From assembly GCA_963665085.2 (NCBI GenBank), contig CAXXXS010000001.1:930001-994000 (forward strand): 64,000 nucleotides of DNA, in the 5' to 3' direction. Origin of the DNA: G963665085 sp963665085. Lineage in GTDB: Bacteria; Bacteroidota; Bacteroidia; Bacteroidales; JAAAOM01. Under the pieces are notes generated by a model that searched no databases, was not told where the DNA came from, and worked only from the letters and a program-made list of their open reading frames with translations. This document shows, piece after piece, positions 43,323 through 54,000 of the stretch. The position numbers were made by a program, and so were the translations under genes. Every line of letters starts with the position of its first letter. Position 1 is the stretch's first letter.

Positions 43323-46076
43323 CTATTGTACGGAATAGTTTAATAAAAAGTTGTTGTTGTTTCCAACAATAAGATTAAACCTACTACTACTTGTTAATTT
43401 ACCGATACTATATAAACTGTTTCCTTGTAAAGGAAAGCCCTTGTATAGGTTTCCATCATTGTTTATGAGATAAACCTTATTATCTGTTTCGTCTATAATT
43501 CCAAGTTTTCTGTCAGAAAAAGAAAAATGAAAATAGATTGGTCTCTGGGTAATTTCGTTTTTAAACCGATATGAATATATTTCTTTCTCCGACCGTTGAT
43601 CATAGACATAAAGCTCATCTTCGTCAAGAAAAATATAGTCTTTGTACCCATCAGCATTGATATCCTGGAAATCAAAAAAGTGTTTGGCTGAAAGTTTTCT
43701 AAAGGCTTTTGTTTTATGTGCCCCTTCAAAATCGAAAAACCATACCTGGCCGGATGTGTCTGTAACTGCCATCCTTGCATTATTTAAAGCTGTTTTTTCT
43801 TCGAAAACAAAATTATTATTTACAGATTTCTGAAAAATGATATTTGTTGGAACACGCTCTTGTCCTCTCCTATTGAGAATATATGTTTTAAGCCCATCTG
43901 AAAAAACAATATAATCTTTATCCTGATCACGGAAATGCTGTAATTGATTTTTTACTATCCGCTCCGATTTCTCAAATTCCCATCCATTTAAAATATTCCC
44001 TTCAATATCGTATGCATATACTTTTTTATCATTCGTTGGGATAAGGACCCTGTAATTTTTGTCATTGTCATAATCAAATAAAGCCAATGGTGCAGTTGCT
44101 TCTGCCCTGAGGTTTACAGGGTATCTTTCTACATAATTCCCGTTTCTATCAATAATATGAATTTTAGCCTTTGTTGAGAATAGATACTGTAGCTTGCCAT
44201 TCTTATAAAAATCAATTTGTTGAACATCTCCCATAATTTGTTCGTCAAGTTTTACTTTCCATAAGACACGGCCAACTTTATTAATCAGGTAAATGCTATT
44301 TTTTAAATCCTGGACAAATATTTCATTTTCATCTGTATAATGATTCTTAAAGAGTGTTGGTTTAAATCGAATAGAAGTATCTAATAACGTTTCCCAAAGG
44401 GTATGAGCATCCGTTTCAACCCTATCAAAATACTGTATAAACATTGAAAAAAAAGTGAAATCCATGTCGCTATTAAATTGAAAACCAAAGGCTGGAATTT
44501 TATTAAACCCTTCCAGGTTGTCCCTTATAGAAGTAACTATTTTATCATTTGTGAGCTTACTAATGATATCTAGTGAATGTGGAATATCCTGATAATAATA
44601 AATATTAGAACTTGAAGAATAATACTGTCCCATCTTACTAAAAGCAAAATCGTTTTGTAATGTCTTGCCCAAAATTTTAAAATGGATGAATTTTTCTAGC
44701 GCATTGCGGCTGTTTGCAAAAACAACATAATCATCAACAAAGGCAAAATATGGTGTTTCAAGTTCATTAAATAAAGAGCCAAATGTATTACCTAAAAAAT
44801 TCTTTACCGGGAGCTTAATAATTTCAAATTTTGTAGAATTATCAACCTGAAAGGTTTGCTGATAATTGTTTGAGTTAAGCTTATTTGTCTCGCAGTAATT
44901 TTTTACCAGCTGCTTGAGAAAATTTTTTGCTACTGATTGAGATTTAACTTTTACAAGACTAAAAACATTTTCATCGTAATTTTCAAAATCAAAATCAGTT
45001 CGAATATATGTTAATTCTTTATCGACCAAACTAAGAAACTCAGTAAGATTGGCGCTATATTGAGTTTTTAACTCACCCGCATAGCTTGTAACTTTTTTCT
45101 CAATTCCATTATTTATCAGATATTTTTTATAATTCTTATTAAACAAATCAGCATCACTGATATTCAGAGATAAAAATAATTTTGTATTTGCAGGGGCAAC
45201 AGATGTAAAGGAGATTTTTGAAGGCTCTTGACCTCTAAAAACAGATAAATAATTACCTAACGAATCGGATGAATTGGAAAAACCAGTTGCTAAAATATTA
45301 TTCTCCGCGAGATTTAAATCCAATACAGACCAATCAGAAAAAGACTCTAAAAATTTCGCAGGGACTAAATTATTTGAGCGGGATTGAGACTGAAAAAATT
45401 TGGACAGTTCTCTATGATTCGAAATTAAATTTGAGGAAACTGTTCGTCCTGCAGTATTTAACAACTTTGATAATGCTTCAGTTTCTTTACTATTAGCTTG
45501 CTGATTTTCTTGTCTTAATATATTTTCAAGAACTATTGCTGACGATGAAATTAAAAGTTGATTTTTAAAAAATGTATACGAAAAATCATTCTCTCCATCA
45601 ATTGTAACATCATTAATTTCTTTTCCTTCATATTTCCGAGACGAATTAGAGCTGTTGTTATACAAGCCTTCTAGTTCCTGAGAAATATTTTTCTCATTGA
45701 TAGCTCCCGGAAAAACAAAACGATACATATAATCTGGTTTACTTTTACCGATTACATGCAAGGAGATATATAGTTTTGTATTATCGTAATCTCCTAATCC
45801 TTTATGATTAAGTTCAAAAAGCGAATCAACTTTTAAAATATGTGATTCTAAATTTGAAAACGGAGAAATTTGGGAAAGCTGTTTCCAAACATTACTGTTG
45901 ACAATATCATCCTTAAACTCTTCAATGTTATTTAATTTCAGGACAATTGCTGCGTCGAGTGGAATAAAGTTGTTGTTCTCACTCATTTTTTCAGTGCCTC
46001 GAATTTTTGCCAAAACCCACACAATTAATGTTGCGAGCAGAATAAAAACTGCAAAATTAATTACCTTCTTAACCAT
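43323..46076 (-). CDS. Membrane-anchored protein with DUF3352-like and beta-propeller regions
   Basis: The 917 residues start with one transmembrane helix (about residues 5-24, FAVFILLATLIVWVLAKI), so most of the protein is periplasmic. The N-terminal 580 residues resemble DUF3352 (IPLDAAIVLKLNN, LLISSSAIVLENILRQ, and VVFANSRNALEKF). The last 300 carry repeated propeller-like blades with DYDNDKNYRVLIP and a calcium-binding-like DINADGYKDYIFLDEDELYVYD. It is the first gene of the run with the lipoprotein and DUF5723 barrel genes. Its function is unknown. Confidence 0.7.
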   Translation of the reverse strand: MVKKVINFAVFILLATLIVWVLAKIRGTEKMSENNNFIPLDAAIVLKLNNIEEFKDDIVNSNVWKQLSQISPFSNLESHILKVDSLFELNHKGLGDYDNTKLYISLHVIGKSKPDYMYRFVFPGAINEKNISQELEGLYNNSSNSSRKYEGKEINDVTIDGENDFSYTFFKNQLLISSSAIVLENILRQENQQANSKETEALSKLLNTAGRTVSSNLISNHRELSKFFQSQSRSNNLVPAKFLESFSDWSVLDLNLAENNILATGFSNSSDSLGNYLSVFRGQEPSKISFTSVAPANTKLFLSLNISDADLFNKNYKKYLINNGIEKKVTSYAGELKTQYSANLTEFLSLVDKELTYIRTDFDFENYDENVFSLVKVKSQSVAKNFLKQLVKNYCETNKLNSNNYQQTFQVDNSTKFEIIKLPVKNFLGNTFGSLFNELETPYFAFVDDYVVFANSRNALEKFIHFKILGKTLQNDFAFSKMGQYYSSSSNIYYYQDIPHSLDIISKLTNDKIVTSIRDNLEGFNKIPAFGFQFNSDMDFTFFSMFIQYFDRVETDAHTLWETLLDTSIRFKPTLFKNHYTDENEIFVQDLKNSIYLINKVGRVLWKVKLDEQIMGDVQQIDFYKNGKLQYLFSTKAKIHIIDRNGNYVERYPVNLRAEATAPLALFDYDNDKNYRVLIPTNDKKVYAYDIEGNILNGWEFEKSERIVKNQLQHFRDQDKDYIVFSDGLKTYILNRRGQERVPTNIIFQKSVNNNFVFEEKTALNNARMAVTDTSGQVWFFDFEGAHKTKAFRKLSAKHFFDFQDINADGYKDYIFLDEDELYVYDQRSEKEIYSYRFKNEITQRPIYFHFSFSDRKLGIIDETDNKVYLINNDGNLYKGFPLQGNSLYSIGKLTSSSRFNLIVGNNNNFLLNYSVQ

Positions 46077-46431
46077 ATCTCAAAATCTCTTAAATTAATA
46101 TAATGCAACACATAATTCCATCACAAATTTATTCCCATCAAGAATTCAAGTAAAATAATAATTGTTTTACTTATTATTTACTATAATAACATGGTAAGTT
46201 TTTCACAAAAAATTTTTTTTATCAATCATTCAATCAGAATGTCTACTGATAACACTGTTGCATTTAAACAAACTTAAATATCAATGATTCTGATTAGATG
46301 CATAAAAAAGCAAACAAATTATCTCCAGTATATGCACCCAATGAAGAAGTCTTTCTAAAGTTAATGCTTAAGGCGTTAGTTCCCCAATAAGAAATTTTAT
46401 CTTTACCACAAGAGAAAGTATGTAATAGATT
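46077..46431. other. Intergenic region between the propeller gene and ung
   Basis: This 355-base AT-rich gap separates divergent genes. It holds a minus-strand promoter at 46124-46131 for the propeller gene and a weaker plus-strand box (TATCTTTA, 46397-46404) ahead of ung. I see no coding frame or repeat in the rest. Confidence 0.6.
46124..46131 (-). promoter_or_regulatory. Promoter -7 element of the envelope cluster
   Basis: TAAATTTG on the minus strand (46131-46124) is a perfect TAnnTTTG box. A TTTT stretch 20 bases upstream may serve as the -33 element. The leader to the ATG at 46076 would be about 43 bases. Confidence 0.5.
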
Positions 46432-47109
46432 ATGCGAGGACTATATAAAAATTTAGACAACACATGGCTTAAAATCTTAAAACCAGAATTTAAAGCAGAT
46501 TATTTTAAGGAATTACTTGAATTTCTTAACCAGGAGAAAAAAACAAAAACAATCTATCCAAAAGTAAATGATATATTCAATGCTTTCAAAACAACACCAT
46601 TCGACTCTATTAAGGTTGTTATCATTGGACAAGATCCATACCATGGAGAAGGCCAGGCTCATGGTTTATGTTTTTCTGTTAATAATGGGATAAAGTTACC
46701 ACCATCGCTTAAAAATATTTTCAAAGAGATGCACACTGATCTTGACTGTAATATTCCTGAGAATGGAAATCTAATAAAATGGTCAAAACAAGGAGTCTTA
46801 CTTTTAAACTCTGTTCTTACTGTTGAAAAGAGTAAACCCGGTTCTCATCGGAATAAGGGATGGGAAGTCTTTACCGATAATATAATCTCAAAAATTAGTG
46901 ATCAGCATAAGAATATTATTTTTCTCCTTTGGGGAAACTATGCAATTGAAAAAGAAAAATTGATTGATGCAAAAAATCATCACATTTTAAAAGCCCCACA
47001 CCCATCACCTTTCTCAGCCTACCAGGGATTTTTTGGTTGCAAACATTTCTCAAAAACAAATGAGATTCTTAGAAAAATCGGAGAAAAAGAAATTGAATGG
47101 GAATTGTGA
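46432..47109 (+). CDS. ung: Uracil-DNA glycosylase
   Basis: Removes uracil from DNA as the first step of base-excision repair. The 225 residues match family 1. The catalytic motif is IIGQDPYHGEGQAHGLCFSV with the water-activating aspartate, then LKNIFKEMHTD, LLLNSVLTVEKSKPGSHRNK, and the C-terminal APHPSPFSAYQGFFGC motif. It faces the convergent trpS gene 32 bases away. Confidence 0.97.
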   Translation: MRGLYKNLDNTWLKILKPEFKADYFKELLEFLNQEKKTKTIYPKVNDIFNAFKTTPFDSIKVVIIGQDPYHGEGQAHGLCFSVNNGIKLPPSLKNIFKEMHTDLDCNIPENGNLIKWSKQGVLLLNSVLTVEKSKPGSHRNKGWEVFTDNIISKISDQHKNIIFLLWGNYAIEKEKLIDAKNHHILKAPHPSPFSAYQGFFGCKHFSKTNEILRKIGEKEIEWEL

Positions 47110-47141
47110 TTCTTCCTGAAATCTTCAACTCCCTTTTCAAC

Positions 47142-48134
47142 TTAAAAGGAACTTTTAAAACCTATTATTTCCCTAACCTCTTTCAATGTTTTACTTGCAC
47201 TTTCGCGGGCTTTCTCTGCACCCAATTTTCGAACTTTATTTAAATATTCAGAGTCAGCTGAAACTTCGATGATTCTCTCTCTTAATGGAGCAGTATAACT
47301 AATAATATCTTCGGCCAATTGTTTTTTCAAATCACCATAACGGATGGTACAATCAGCATATTTTTCCTTGAAAAAATCCAGTGTATCTTTTGATGACATT
47401 ACCTCCATTAAAGTAAAAAGATTCTGAATAGGTTCAGGAGGTGTTTGGTTCATTTCTGTTGGACCCGCATCAGTAACAGCCCGCATTACTTTTTTCTTGA
47501 TTGACTTTGGATCTTCAGCGAGATAAATTCCATTACCATCTGACTTTCCCATTTTGCCACTACCATCCAATCCTGGAATCTTTATTAGGTTTTCACCAAA
47601 GTTAAATGGTTCTGGCATTGGAAAATATTCAGTGTTATACATGTTATTAAACCTGCGAGCATATTTTCGCGAAATTTCAACATGTTGTTCCTGATCTTTT
47701 CCAACAGGAACCTTATTCGCTTTATGAATAATAATATCAGCAGCCTGTAAAACAGGATATGTTAATAAGCCCGCATTTACGTTTTCTGGTTGTTTCCTCA
47801 CTTTATCTTTAAATGTTGGAGTTCTTTCAAGCTCACCAATATAAGCATTCATGTTTAACAAAAGATAAAGTTCCGGAATTTCAGGAATATCGCTTTGGAC
47901 ATAAATTGTAGATTTCTCAGGATCTAAACCAGCAGCAAGATATTCTGCCAACACTGTTTTTACATTCCCGCTCAAATCTTCAGGGTTAGGGTGTGTTGTA
48001 AGTGAATGCCAATCAGCAATAAAAAAATAACAATTATAATCTTCCTGCATCTTAATAAAGTTGCGCAATGCACCAAAGTAATTACCCAGGTGCAAATTTC
48101 CTGTTGGCCTAATACCACTTAATACTGTTTCCAT
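47142..48134 (-). CDS. trpS: Tryptophan-tRNA ligase
   Basis: Class I aminoacyl-tRNA synthetase that charges tRNA-Trp (a copy of which is at 5961). The 330 residues carry the HIGH equivalent in RPTGNLHLGNYFGALRN and the KMSKS equivalent GKMGKSDGNGIYL, plus the middle FKDKVRKQPENVNAGLLTYP segment and VGKDQEQHVEISR. The length is normal for the family. It is divergent from rbfA. Confidence 0.97.
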   Translation of the reverse strand: METVLSGIRPTGNLHLGNYFGALRNFIKMQEDYNCYFFIADWHSLTTHPNPEDLSGNVKTVLAEYLAAGLDPEKSTIYVQSDIPEIPELYLLLNMNAYIGELERTPTFKDKVRKQPENVNAGLLTYPVLQAADIIIHKANKVPVGKDQEQHVEISRKYARRFNNMYNTEYFPMPEPFNFGENLIKIPGLDGSGKMGKSDGNGIYLAEDPKSIKKKVMRAVTDAGPTEMNQTPPEPIQNLFTLMEVMSSKDTLDFFKEKYADCTIRYGDLKKQLAEDIISYTAPLRERIIEVSADSEYLNKVRKLGAEKARESASKTLKEVREIIGFKSSF

Positions 48135-48163
48135 CTAATTCTTATGTCTTATCTATGAGGGCA

Positions 48164-48171
48164 CAAAACTA
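48164..48171 (-). promoter_or_regulatory. Promoter -7 element of trpS
   Basis: TAGTTTTG on the minus strand (48171-48164) is a perfect TAnnTTTG box, about 30 bases before the ATG at 48134. The -33 element is unclear. On the opposite strand TACTTTTA (48194-48201) is a candidate for rbfA, so the two promoters are back to back. Confidence 0.42.
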
Positions 48172-48223
48172 TTAAAATGTTACCTAAAAATCGTACTTTT
48201 ACTCCTAAACTTGATTTAGAAAT

Positions 48224-48562
48224 ATGTCAACAACAAGGCAAAATAAAATAAGTAGATTGATACAGAAAGAGATCGGGGATATCTTTCAAAAAAATAGTCC
48301 TACTATTTATCCGGGAATTTTGTTAACCGTAACCGTTGTTCGGGTAACCGCTGATCTTTCCCTGGCAAAAATTTACGTTAGCATTTTCCCTTCTGATAAT
48401 AAAGAGAAAGTTATCGATGCGATTAACCAGAATAAAAAATCGATAAGGCATGAACTCGGTAAAAAAGTAAAAAATCAACTTCGGGTTATCCCGGAATTAA
48501 GCTTTTTTATTGACGATTCGTTAGATTACGCTGATAACATCGAAAAACTTTTAAACGATTAA
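48224..48562 (+). CDS. rbfA: Ribosome-binding factor A
   Basis: Assists maturation of the 30S subunit and 16S rRNA processing. The 112 residues show the KH-type fold with SRLIQKEIGDIFQ, VTVVRVTADLSLAKIYVSIF, and VIPELSFFIDDSLDYADNIE. It is followed three bases later by a permease gene, so the pair is co-transcribed. Confidence 0.95.
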   Translation: MSTTRQNKISRLIQKEIGDIFQKNSPTIYPGILLTVTVVRVTADLSLAKIYVSIFPSDNKEKVIDAINQNKKSIRHELGKKVKNQLRVIPELSFFIDDSLDYADNIEKLLND

Positions 48563-48565
48563 GAA

Positions 48566-49786
48566 TTGAACTTCCCATTCTACGTCGCGAAACGATATCT
48601 CTTTTCAAGAAAGAAAAGGAATGCCATAAATATTATAACAAATATTTCTATAACTGGTATTGCTGTAAGTACCGCTGCTTTAATTATTATTCTTTCTGTT
48701 TATAATGGTTTCGAAAACCTTATCTATTCCCTTTCAAACTTTTCTGATGCTGATATTGAAATAACCCCCACAGAGGGTAAGACAATAAATATTACGAATG
48801 ATAAAATAAAAAAGATCAAAGGTATAAACGGAATTGATGATATAGCTTATGCCTTAGAAGAAACCGTATTACTCCGGCACGAAGGCAAACAATATTTTGC
48901 AACAATAAAAGGTGTAAGCGATAATTATGCAAATATTAGCGGAATAGACAGCGCTATTGTTGATGGAGAATTTCTTTTAAAAAATAAAAATCACAGGTTT
49001 GCAATAATAGGAAGAGGAATTTCATATTTTCTGGGTGTAGGAACAGATGCTGTCAGGCCTATATCTGTATATGCACTTAAAAAAGATGCTAAAAGAAATA
49101 TGAACCCTTCTGAAGCATTCAATCGAAAATTAATTTTCCCTATTGGCATTTTTTCTATTGAAGATGAAGTCGATACAAAATATATGATAGTCCCTATTGA
49201 TTTTGCCAGGGAACTTCTGGACAATTCAGAAAATATTATTTCCTCCATTGAATTAAAAATTAATGAAACTGCAGATTTTGAAAACACCCAGTATCAGCTA
49301 GAGGAATTACTCTCTCCAGAATTTAGTGTTAAAAACAGATACCAACAGAATGAATTGTTTTATAAAGTAATGCAATCAGAGAAATGGGCAATCTATTTCA
49401 TTCTTACATTTATTTTAATTATAGCATCATTTAACATTGTAGGTACATTAACCATGTTAATCCTGGAAAAAAAAGAGAACATAGAAACTCTAATTCATCT
49501 GGGCTCAGACAAAAAACTAATAAACCGTATATTTTTAATTGAAGGGTTATTGGTTTCAATATCCGGCGCATTTATTGGATTATTATTTGGTTTAGCAATC
49601 AGTTTTGCCCAGGCTAAATTTGAATTAATAAAACTAAAAGGAAGTGAATCCTTTTTAATTGATGCTTATCCCGTAGCAGTGGAATGGAGCAATGTCTTAG
49701 CTGTAGCGGCTACTGTAATTATAATTGGCTTCTTGGCTGCTTGGTTTCCTATCAAAACAGTTTCCAGCAAATTAGCAAAAATTTAA
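48566..49786 (+). CDS. ABC transporter permease, LolC/LolE (MacB-like FtsX) family
   Basis: Inner-membrane permease of the lipoprotein-release type. The 406 residues have a first transmembrane helix near residues 20-43, a large periplasmic domain (about 45-265), and three C-terminal helices (about 270-295, 320-345 and 365-390). They show the family start VAKRYLFSRKKRNAINIITNIS and LEKKENIETLIHLGS. The start is TTG at 48566, three bases after the rbfA stop. No ATPase gene is next to it, so the LolD partner is encoded elsewhere. Confidence 0.9.
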   Translation: MNFPFYVAKRYLFSRKKRNAINIITNISITGIAVSTAALIIILSVYNGFENLIYSLSNFSDADIEITPTEGKTINITNDKIKKIKGINGIDDIAYALEETVLLRHEGKQYFATIKGVSDNYANISGIDSAIVDGEFLLKNKNHRFAIIGRGISYFLGVGTDAVRPISVYALKKDAKRNMNPSEAFNRKLIFPIGIFSIEDEVDTKYMIVPIDFARELLDNSENIISSIELKINETADFENTQYQLEELLSPEFSVKNRYQQNELFYKVMQSEKWAIYFILTFILIIASFNIVGTLTMLILEKKENIETLIHLGSDKKLINRIFLIEGLLVSISGAFIGLLFGLAISFAQAKFELIKLKGSESFLIDAYPVAVEWSNVLAVAATVIIIGFLAAWFPIKTVSSKLAKI

Positions 49787-49867
49787 TTAGATCGTAACCT
49801 GTTCTTTATTAGGACATAAAAGTTATTAACAGTTCAAAAAAAACAAGCGATAATAAAGAAATTTTTC

Positions 49868-49942
49868 TATCTTTATTTAAAGAGCTGTTTTTTAGTCTAA
49901 TAAAACATTATTCAGACAAAGTGTACTGTAACTAAACAGCTC
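49868..49942 (+). promoter_or_regulatory. Candidate promoter and leader hairpin of the adhesin locus
   Basis: TATCTTTA (49868-49875) matches seven of eight bases of TAnnTTTG. Just after it, GAGCTGTTT (49882-49890) and AAACAGCTC (49934-49942) form a perfect nine-base inverted repeat with a 43-base loop. The leader to the first gene is about 160 bases. The gap 49787-50024 has no other feature I can see. Confidence 0.35.
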
Positions 49943-50039
49943 GTTATACGTAAAAAAACGATAGATAACAATTATGTTGTTGAAAATTATTTAAATTCTC
50001 TTTTATATATACAATAATTTTCATTTGAATAAGCTAATA

Positions 50040-50651
50040 ATGAGGATCAAAGAAATAATAAAGGCTCTAATTTTAACTCTAATAATCTTATTGGAATTTA
50101 TTCCTTCTGGATTATGTTATACTATCGATAAACTATCATTTACAGTAATCCCCCCTACTTGTTATAAAGAAAATAACGCCAAAATAAAAATTAATTCAGA
50201 CTCAAGTAATCAAAATATACAAGTTCAAATATATGCCGATTCCAGTTTTAAAAAATTATTATTTGATATATCAATTGTCCAACCTGAAACTATTATCGAA
50301 AATTTAGAACCAAAAATATATTATTTAAAATACTTAAATAATGGAACAGAATTGACTGAAGTGATATCTATAAATGAACCCGACAAATTAGAGCCTGGAA
50401 TTATTAAAATTGAAAAAGGTCTTGAAAATATTAATGATACAGATGCTATTATAGTAGCATCTCCAACAGGGGGCACAGAACCATATACCTACAAATGGAG
50501 TAGTAATATAAAAGATAATCAATCTCAAAAAGCTGAAAATATAGGAATTGGAACTTACTTCTGCGAAATAAATGACTCTAACAATTGCGGGCCTGTTCGT
50601 TCAACAATTTTTTTCAATCACATAACATTTCCTGATTACATAAAAGAATAG
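50040..50651 (+). CDS. Secreted protein with SprB-like modules, first gene of the adhesin locus
   Basis: I do not recognise a named family. The protein (203 residues from ATG 50040; TTG at 50025 adds five) has a signal peptide ending near GLCYTI. A beta module follows (YKENNAKIKINSDSSNQNIQ), then a SprB-like module with PTGGTEPYTYKWSSNIKDNQ and IGTYFCEINDSNNCG. There is no C-terminal sorting domain, so export beyond the periplasm by type IX is not evident. It is four bases before the next small secreted-protein gene. I infer an accessory role for the giant protein at 51008. Confidence 0.7.
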   Translation: MRIKEIIKALILTLIILLEFIPSGLCYTIDKLSFTVIPPTCYKENNAKIKINSDSSNQNIQVQIYADSSFKKLLFDISIVQPETIIENLEPKIYYLKYLNNGTELTEVISINEPDKLEPGIIKIEKGLENINDTDAIIVASPTGGTEPYTYKWSSNIKDNQSQKAENIGIGTYFCEINDSNNCGPVRSTIFFNHITFPDYIKE

Positions 50652-50655
50652 AAAC

Positions 50656-51003
50656 ATGAGTAAACATAACCAAATAGCAATTTCAATTTTATTCATTCTA
50701 AGTAGCTTTTCTAGTGTATGCTTTTCGCAGCCTAAAAAAGCTCCGAATTTTAGTTATGAAATTGAATGGAATTCCGATAAAACTTCTTTTGATCTTACTA
50801 TCACAATTGAAAGAGGACAACCAGAATATACAGTAGAATTATATGATAAAGAACCCTGGGATAATGCAAAACTAATTTCATCAAAAAAAAATATTTCTGA
50901 AAATACTATCAGTTTCCTGAATATAGTTCCTCAAGAATTGTATATCCAGGTTTATGATGCTACCACATTAAAAAATGTAAAATATCTAAAGATAAACGAA
51001 TAA
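50656..51003 (+). CDS. Small secreted protein, second gene of the adhesin locus
   Basis: The 115 residues start with a signal peptide (FILSSFSSVCFSQ, cleavage near residue 25). One beta module follows with YEIEWNSDKTSFDLTITIE and YTVELYDKEPWDNAKLIS. The same strand pattern opens the next gene (YDWQCEPDGDAEVTAS, FYLYDGG). No sorting domain or catalytic motif is seen. It lies four bases before the giant adhesin gene, so the three genes are one transcript. The function is unknown. Confidence 0.68.
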   Translation: MSKHNQIAISILFILSSFSSVCFSQPKKAPNFSYEIEWNSDKTSFDLTITIERGQPEYTVELYDKEPWDNAKLISSKKNISENTISFLNIVPQELYIQVYDATTLKNVKYLKINE

Positions 51004-51007
51004 ACAG

Positions 51008-54000
51008 ATGCGTAATAAGATACAATATTATCTTTATCGGTTGACCCTAGCAATAGTTTTGTCCAACCTTTTCTTACTCTCTTTTGGGCAATCTGCAAGT
51101 TATGACTGGCAATGTGAACCTGATGGAGATGCTGAAGTTACAGCAAGTGTTACTGGTGGTTCTGCAAACTATGGATTTTATTTATATGATGGAGGCCTAG
51201 GACATCCATTAGTTGATAGTTATGAAGGAACCAATTCATCTGTTACTTTTTCAAATATTACAGATGCAGGTTCATACGGTATTATAATTAGACATAATAA
51301 TGGAACACTTTTATTAGCAACAGAATTTACAATTGATTTTCCGGAAGCGGGAAGTATTAGTGTTTTACAAACCCTATCTTGTTATGATGGAAATGATGCA
51401 CAACTGCAAGTTAATCCAACCGGAGGCACCATTCCTTACAACTACAGCTGGAACAATGGTCAAACAACTCAAACAGCGATAAACTTAGCCCAAGGTGTTT
51501 ATACTGTAACCGTAACTGATGATAAAAGCTGTTTTGATGCAGCTACCAAATTTTTTGTTCGACCTACGACTCCAGGTGTTGATCCACAAGCCACCGGAAT
51601 ACCAGATCCCTTGCTTACATCTGCAGGAACAGATACTGATGTCTGTCTTGGTAATAGTGTTACAATAGGTGGATCTCCTTCTGCAAGTGGAGGTGTTGGA
51701 GGTTATGTATATTCATGGGATAACGGTGCAAGTCTAGATGATCCAAGTGCATCCAACCCTAATGCCTCACCGGCTGTAACAACAACATATACTTTAACAG
51801 TAACAGATGGAAATTCATGTACAACAACAGATAATATTATAGTAACCGTTAATAATGGACCTAGTGCCAATGCAGGGGCTGACGCTACAATTGGCGCTTG
51901 TGCTGGGCAATCTACTACCCTTGATGCTTCAGCTTCTACAGGTTCTGGGCTTTCTTATGCCTGGGATAATGGAGGTAGTTTATCAAATTCAAATATTGTA
52001 AACCCAGTTGCTTCCCCTACAATAACTACAACTTATACTGTTACTGTTACGGATGCAAATACATGTACTGATACAGACCAGGTCACTGTTACCGTTGCTG
52101 CTGCACCTAATGCTAATGCAGGGGCGGATGTGACTATCGGGGCGTGTGCTGGGCAATCTACTACACTTAATGCTGCCGCTTCTACGGGCACAGGGCTTTC
52201 TTATGCTTGGGACAATGCAGCTTCGCTTTCTAATGCAAACATTGCAAACCCAGTTGCTTCCCCTGCTGTGACTACTACTTATACCGTCACTGTTACAGAC
52301 TCTTATGGGTGTACTGATACAGACCAGGTCACTGTTACCGTTGCTGCTGCACCTAATGCTAATGCAGGGGCAGATGTGACTATCGGGGCGTGTGTTGGAC
52401 AATCCACTACCCTTGATGCTACCGCTTCTACAGGTTCTGGGCTTTCTTATGCTTGGGACAATGCGGCTTCGCTTTCTAATGCAAACATTGTTAACCCAGT
52501 TGCTTCCCCTGCTGTGACTACTACTTATACCGTCACTGTTACAGACTCTTATGGATGTACTGATACAGACCAGGTCACTGTTACCGTTGCTGCTGCACCT
52601 AATGCTAATGCAGGGGCAGATGTGACTATCGGGGCGTGTGTTGGACAATCCACTACCCTTGATGCTACGGGTTCTACAGGTTCTGGGCTTTCTTATACCT
52701 GGGACAATGCGGCTTCGCTTTCTAATGCAAACATTGTTAACCCAGTTGCTTCCCCTGCTGTGACTACCACTTATACTGTTACTGTTACAGACTCTTATGG
52801 ATGTACTGATACAGACCAGGTCACTGTTACCGTTGCTGCTGCACCTAATGCTAATGCAGGGGCAGATGTGACTATCGGGGCGTGTGTTGGACAATCCACT
52901 ACCCTTGATGCTACGGGTTCTACAGGTTCTGGGCTTTCTTATACCTGGGACAATGCGGCTTCGCTTTCTAATGCAAACATTGTTAACCCAGTTGCTTCCC
53001 CTGCTGTGACTACCACTTATACGGTTACTGTTACAGACTCTTATGGGTGTACTGATACAGACCAGGTCACTGTTACCGTTGCTGCTGCACCTAATGCTAA
53101 TGCAGGGGCAGATGTGACTATCGGGGCATGTGTTGGGCAGTCTACTACCCTTAATGCTGCCACTTCTACGGGCACAGGGCTTTCTTATGCCTGGGACAAT
53201 GCAGCTTCGCTTTCGAATGCTAATATTGTTAACCCAGTTGCTTCACCTGCTGTGACTACTACTTATACTGTTACTGTTACAGACTCTTATGGGTGTACTG
53301 ATACAGACCAGATCACTGTTACCGTTGCTGCTGCACCTAATGCTAATGCAGGGGCAGATGTGACTATCGGGGCGTGTGTTGGACAATCCACTACCCTTAA
53401 TGCTACCGCTTCTACAGGCTCTGGGCTTTCTTATGCCTGGGACAATGCGGCTTCGCTTTCTAATGCAAACATTGTTAACCCAGTTGCTTCACCTGCTGTG
53501 ACTACTACTTATACTGTTACTGTTACAGACTCTTATGGGTGTACTGATACAGACCAGGTCACTGTTACCGTTGCTGCTGCACCTAATGCTAATGCAGGGG
53601 CAGATGTGACTATCGGGGCATGTGTTGGGCAGTCTACTACCCTTAATGCTGCCACTTCTACGGGCACAGGGCTTTCTTATGCCTGGGACAATGCAGCTTC
53701 GCTTTCGAATGCTAATATTGTTAACCCAGTTGCTTCCCCTGCTGTGACTACCACTTATACGGTTACTGTTACAGACTCTTATGGGTGTACTGATACAGAC
53801 CAGGTCACTGTTACCGTTGCTGCTGCACCTAATGCTAATGCAGGGGCAGATGTGACTATCGGAGCCTGTGTTGGCCAGTCCACTACCCTTAATGCTACCG
53901 CTTCTACAGGCTCTGGGCTTTCTTATGCCTGGGACAATGCAGCTTCGCTTTCGAATGCTAATATTGTTAACCCAGTTGCTTCACCTGCTGTGACTACCAC

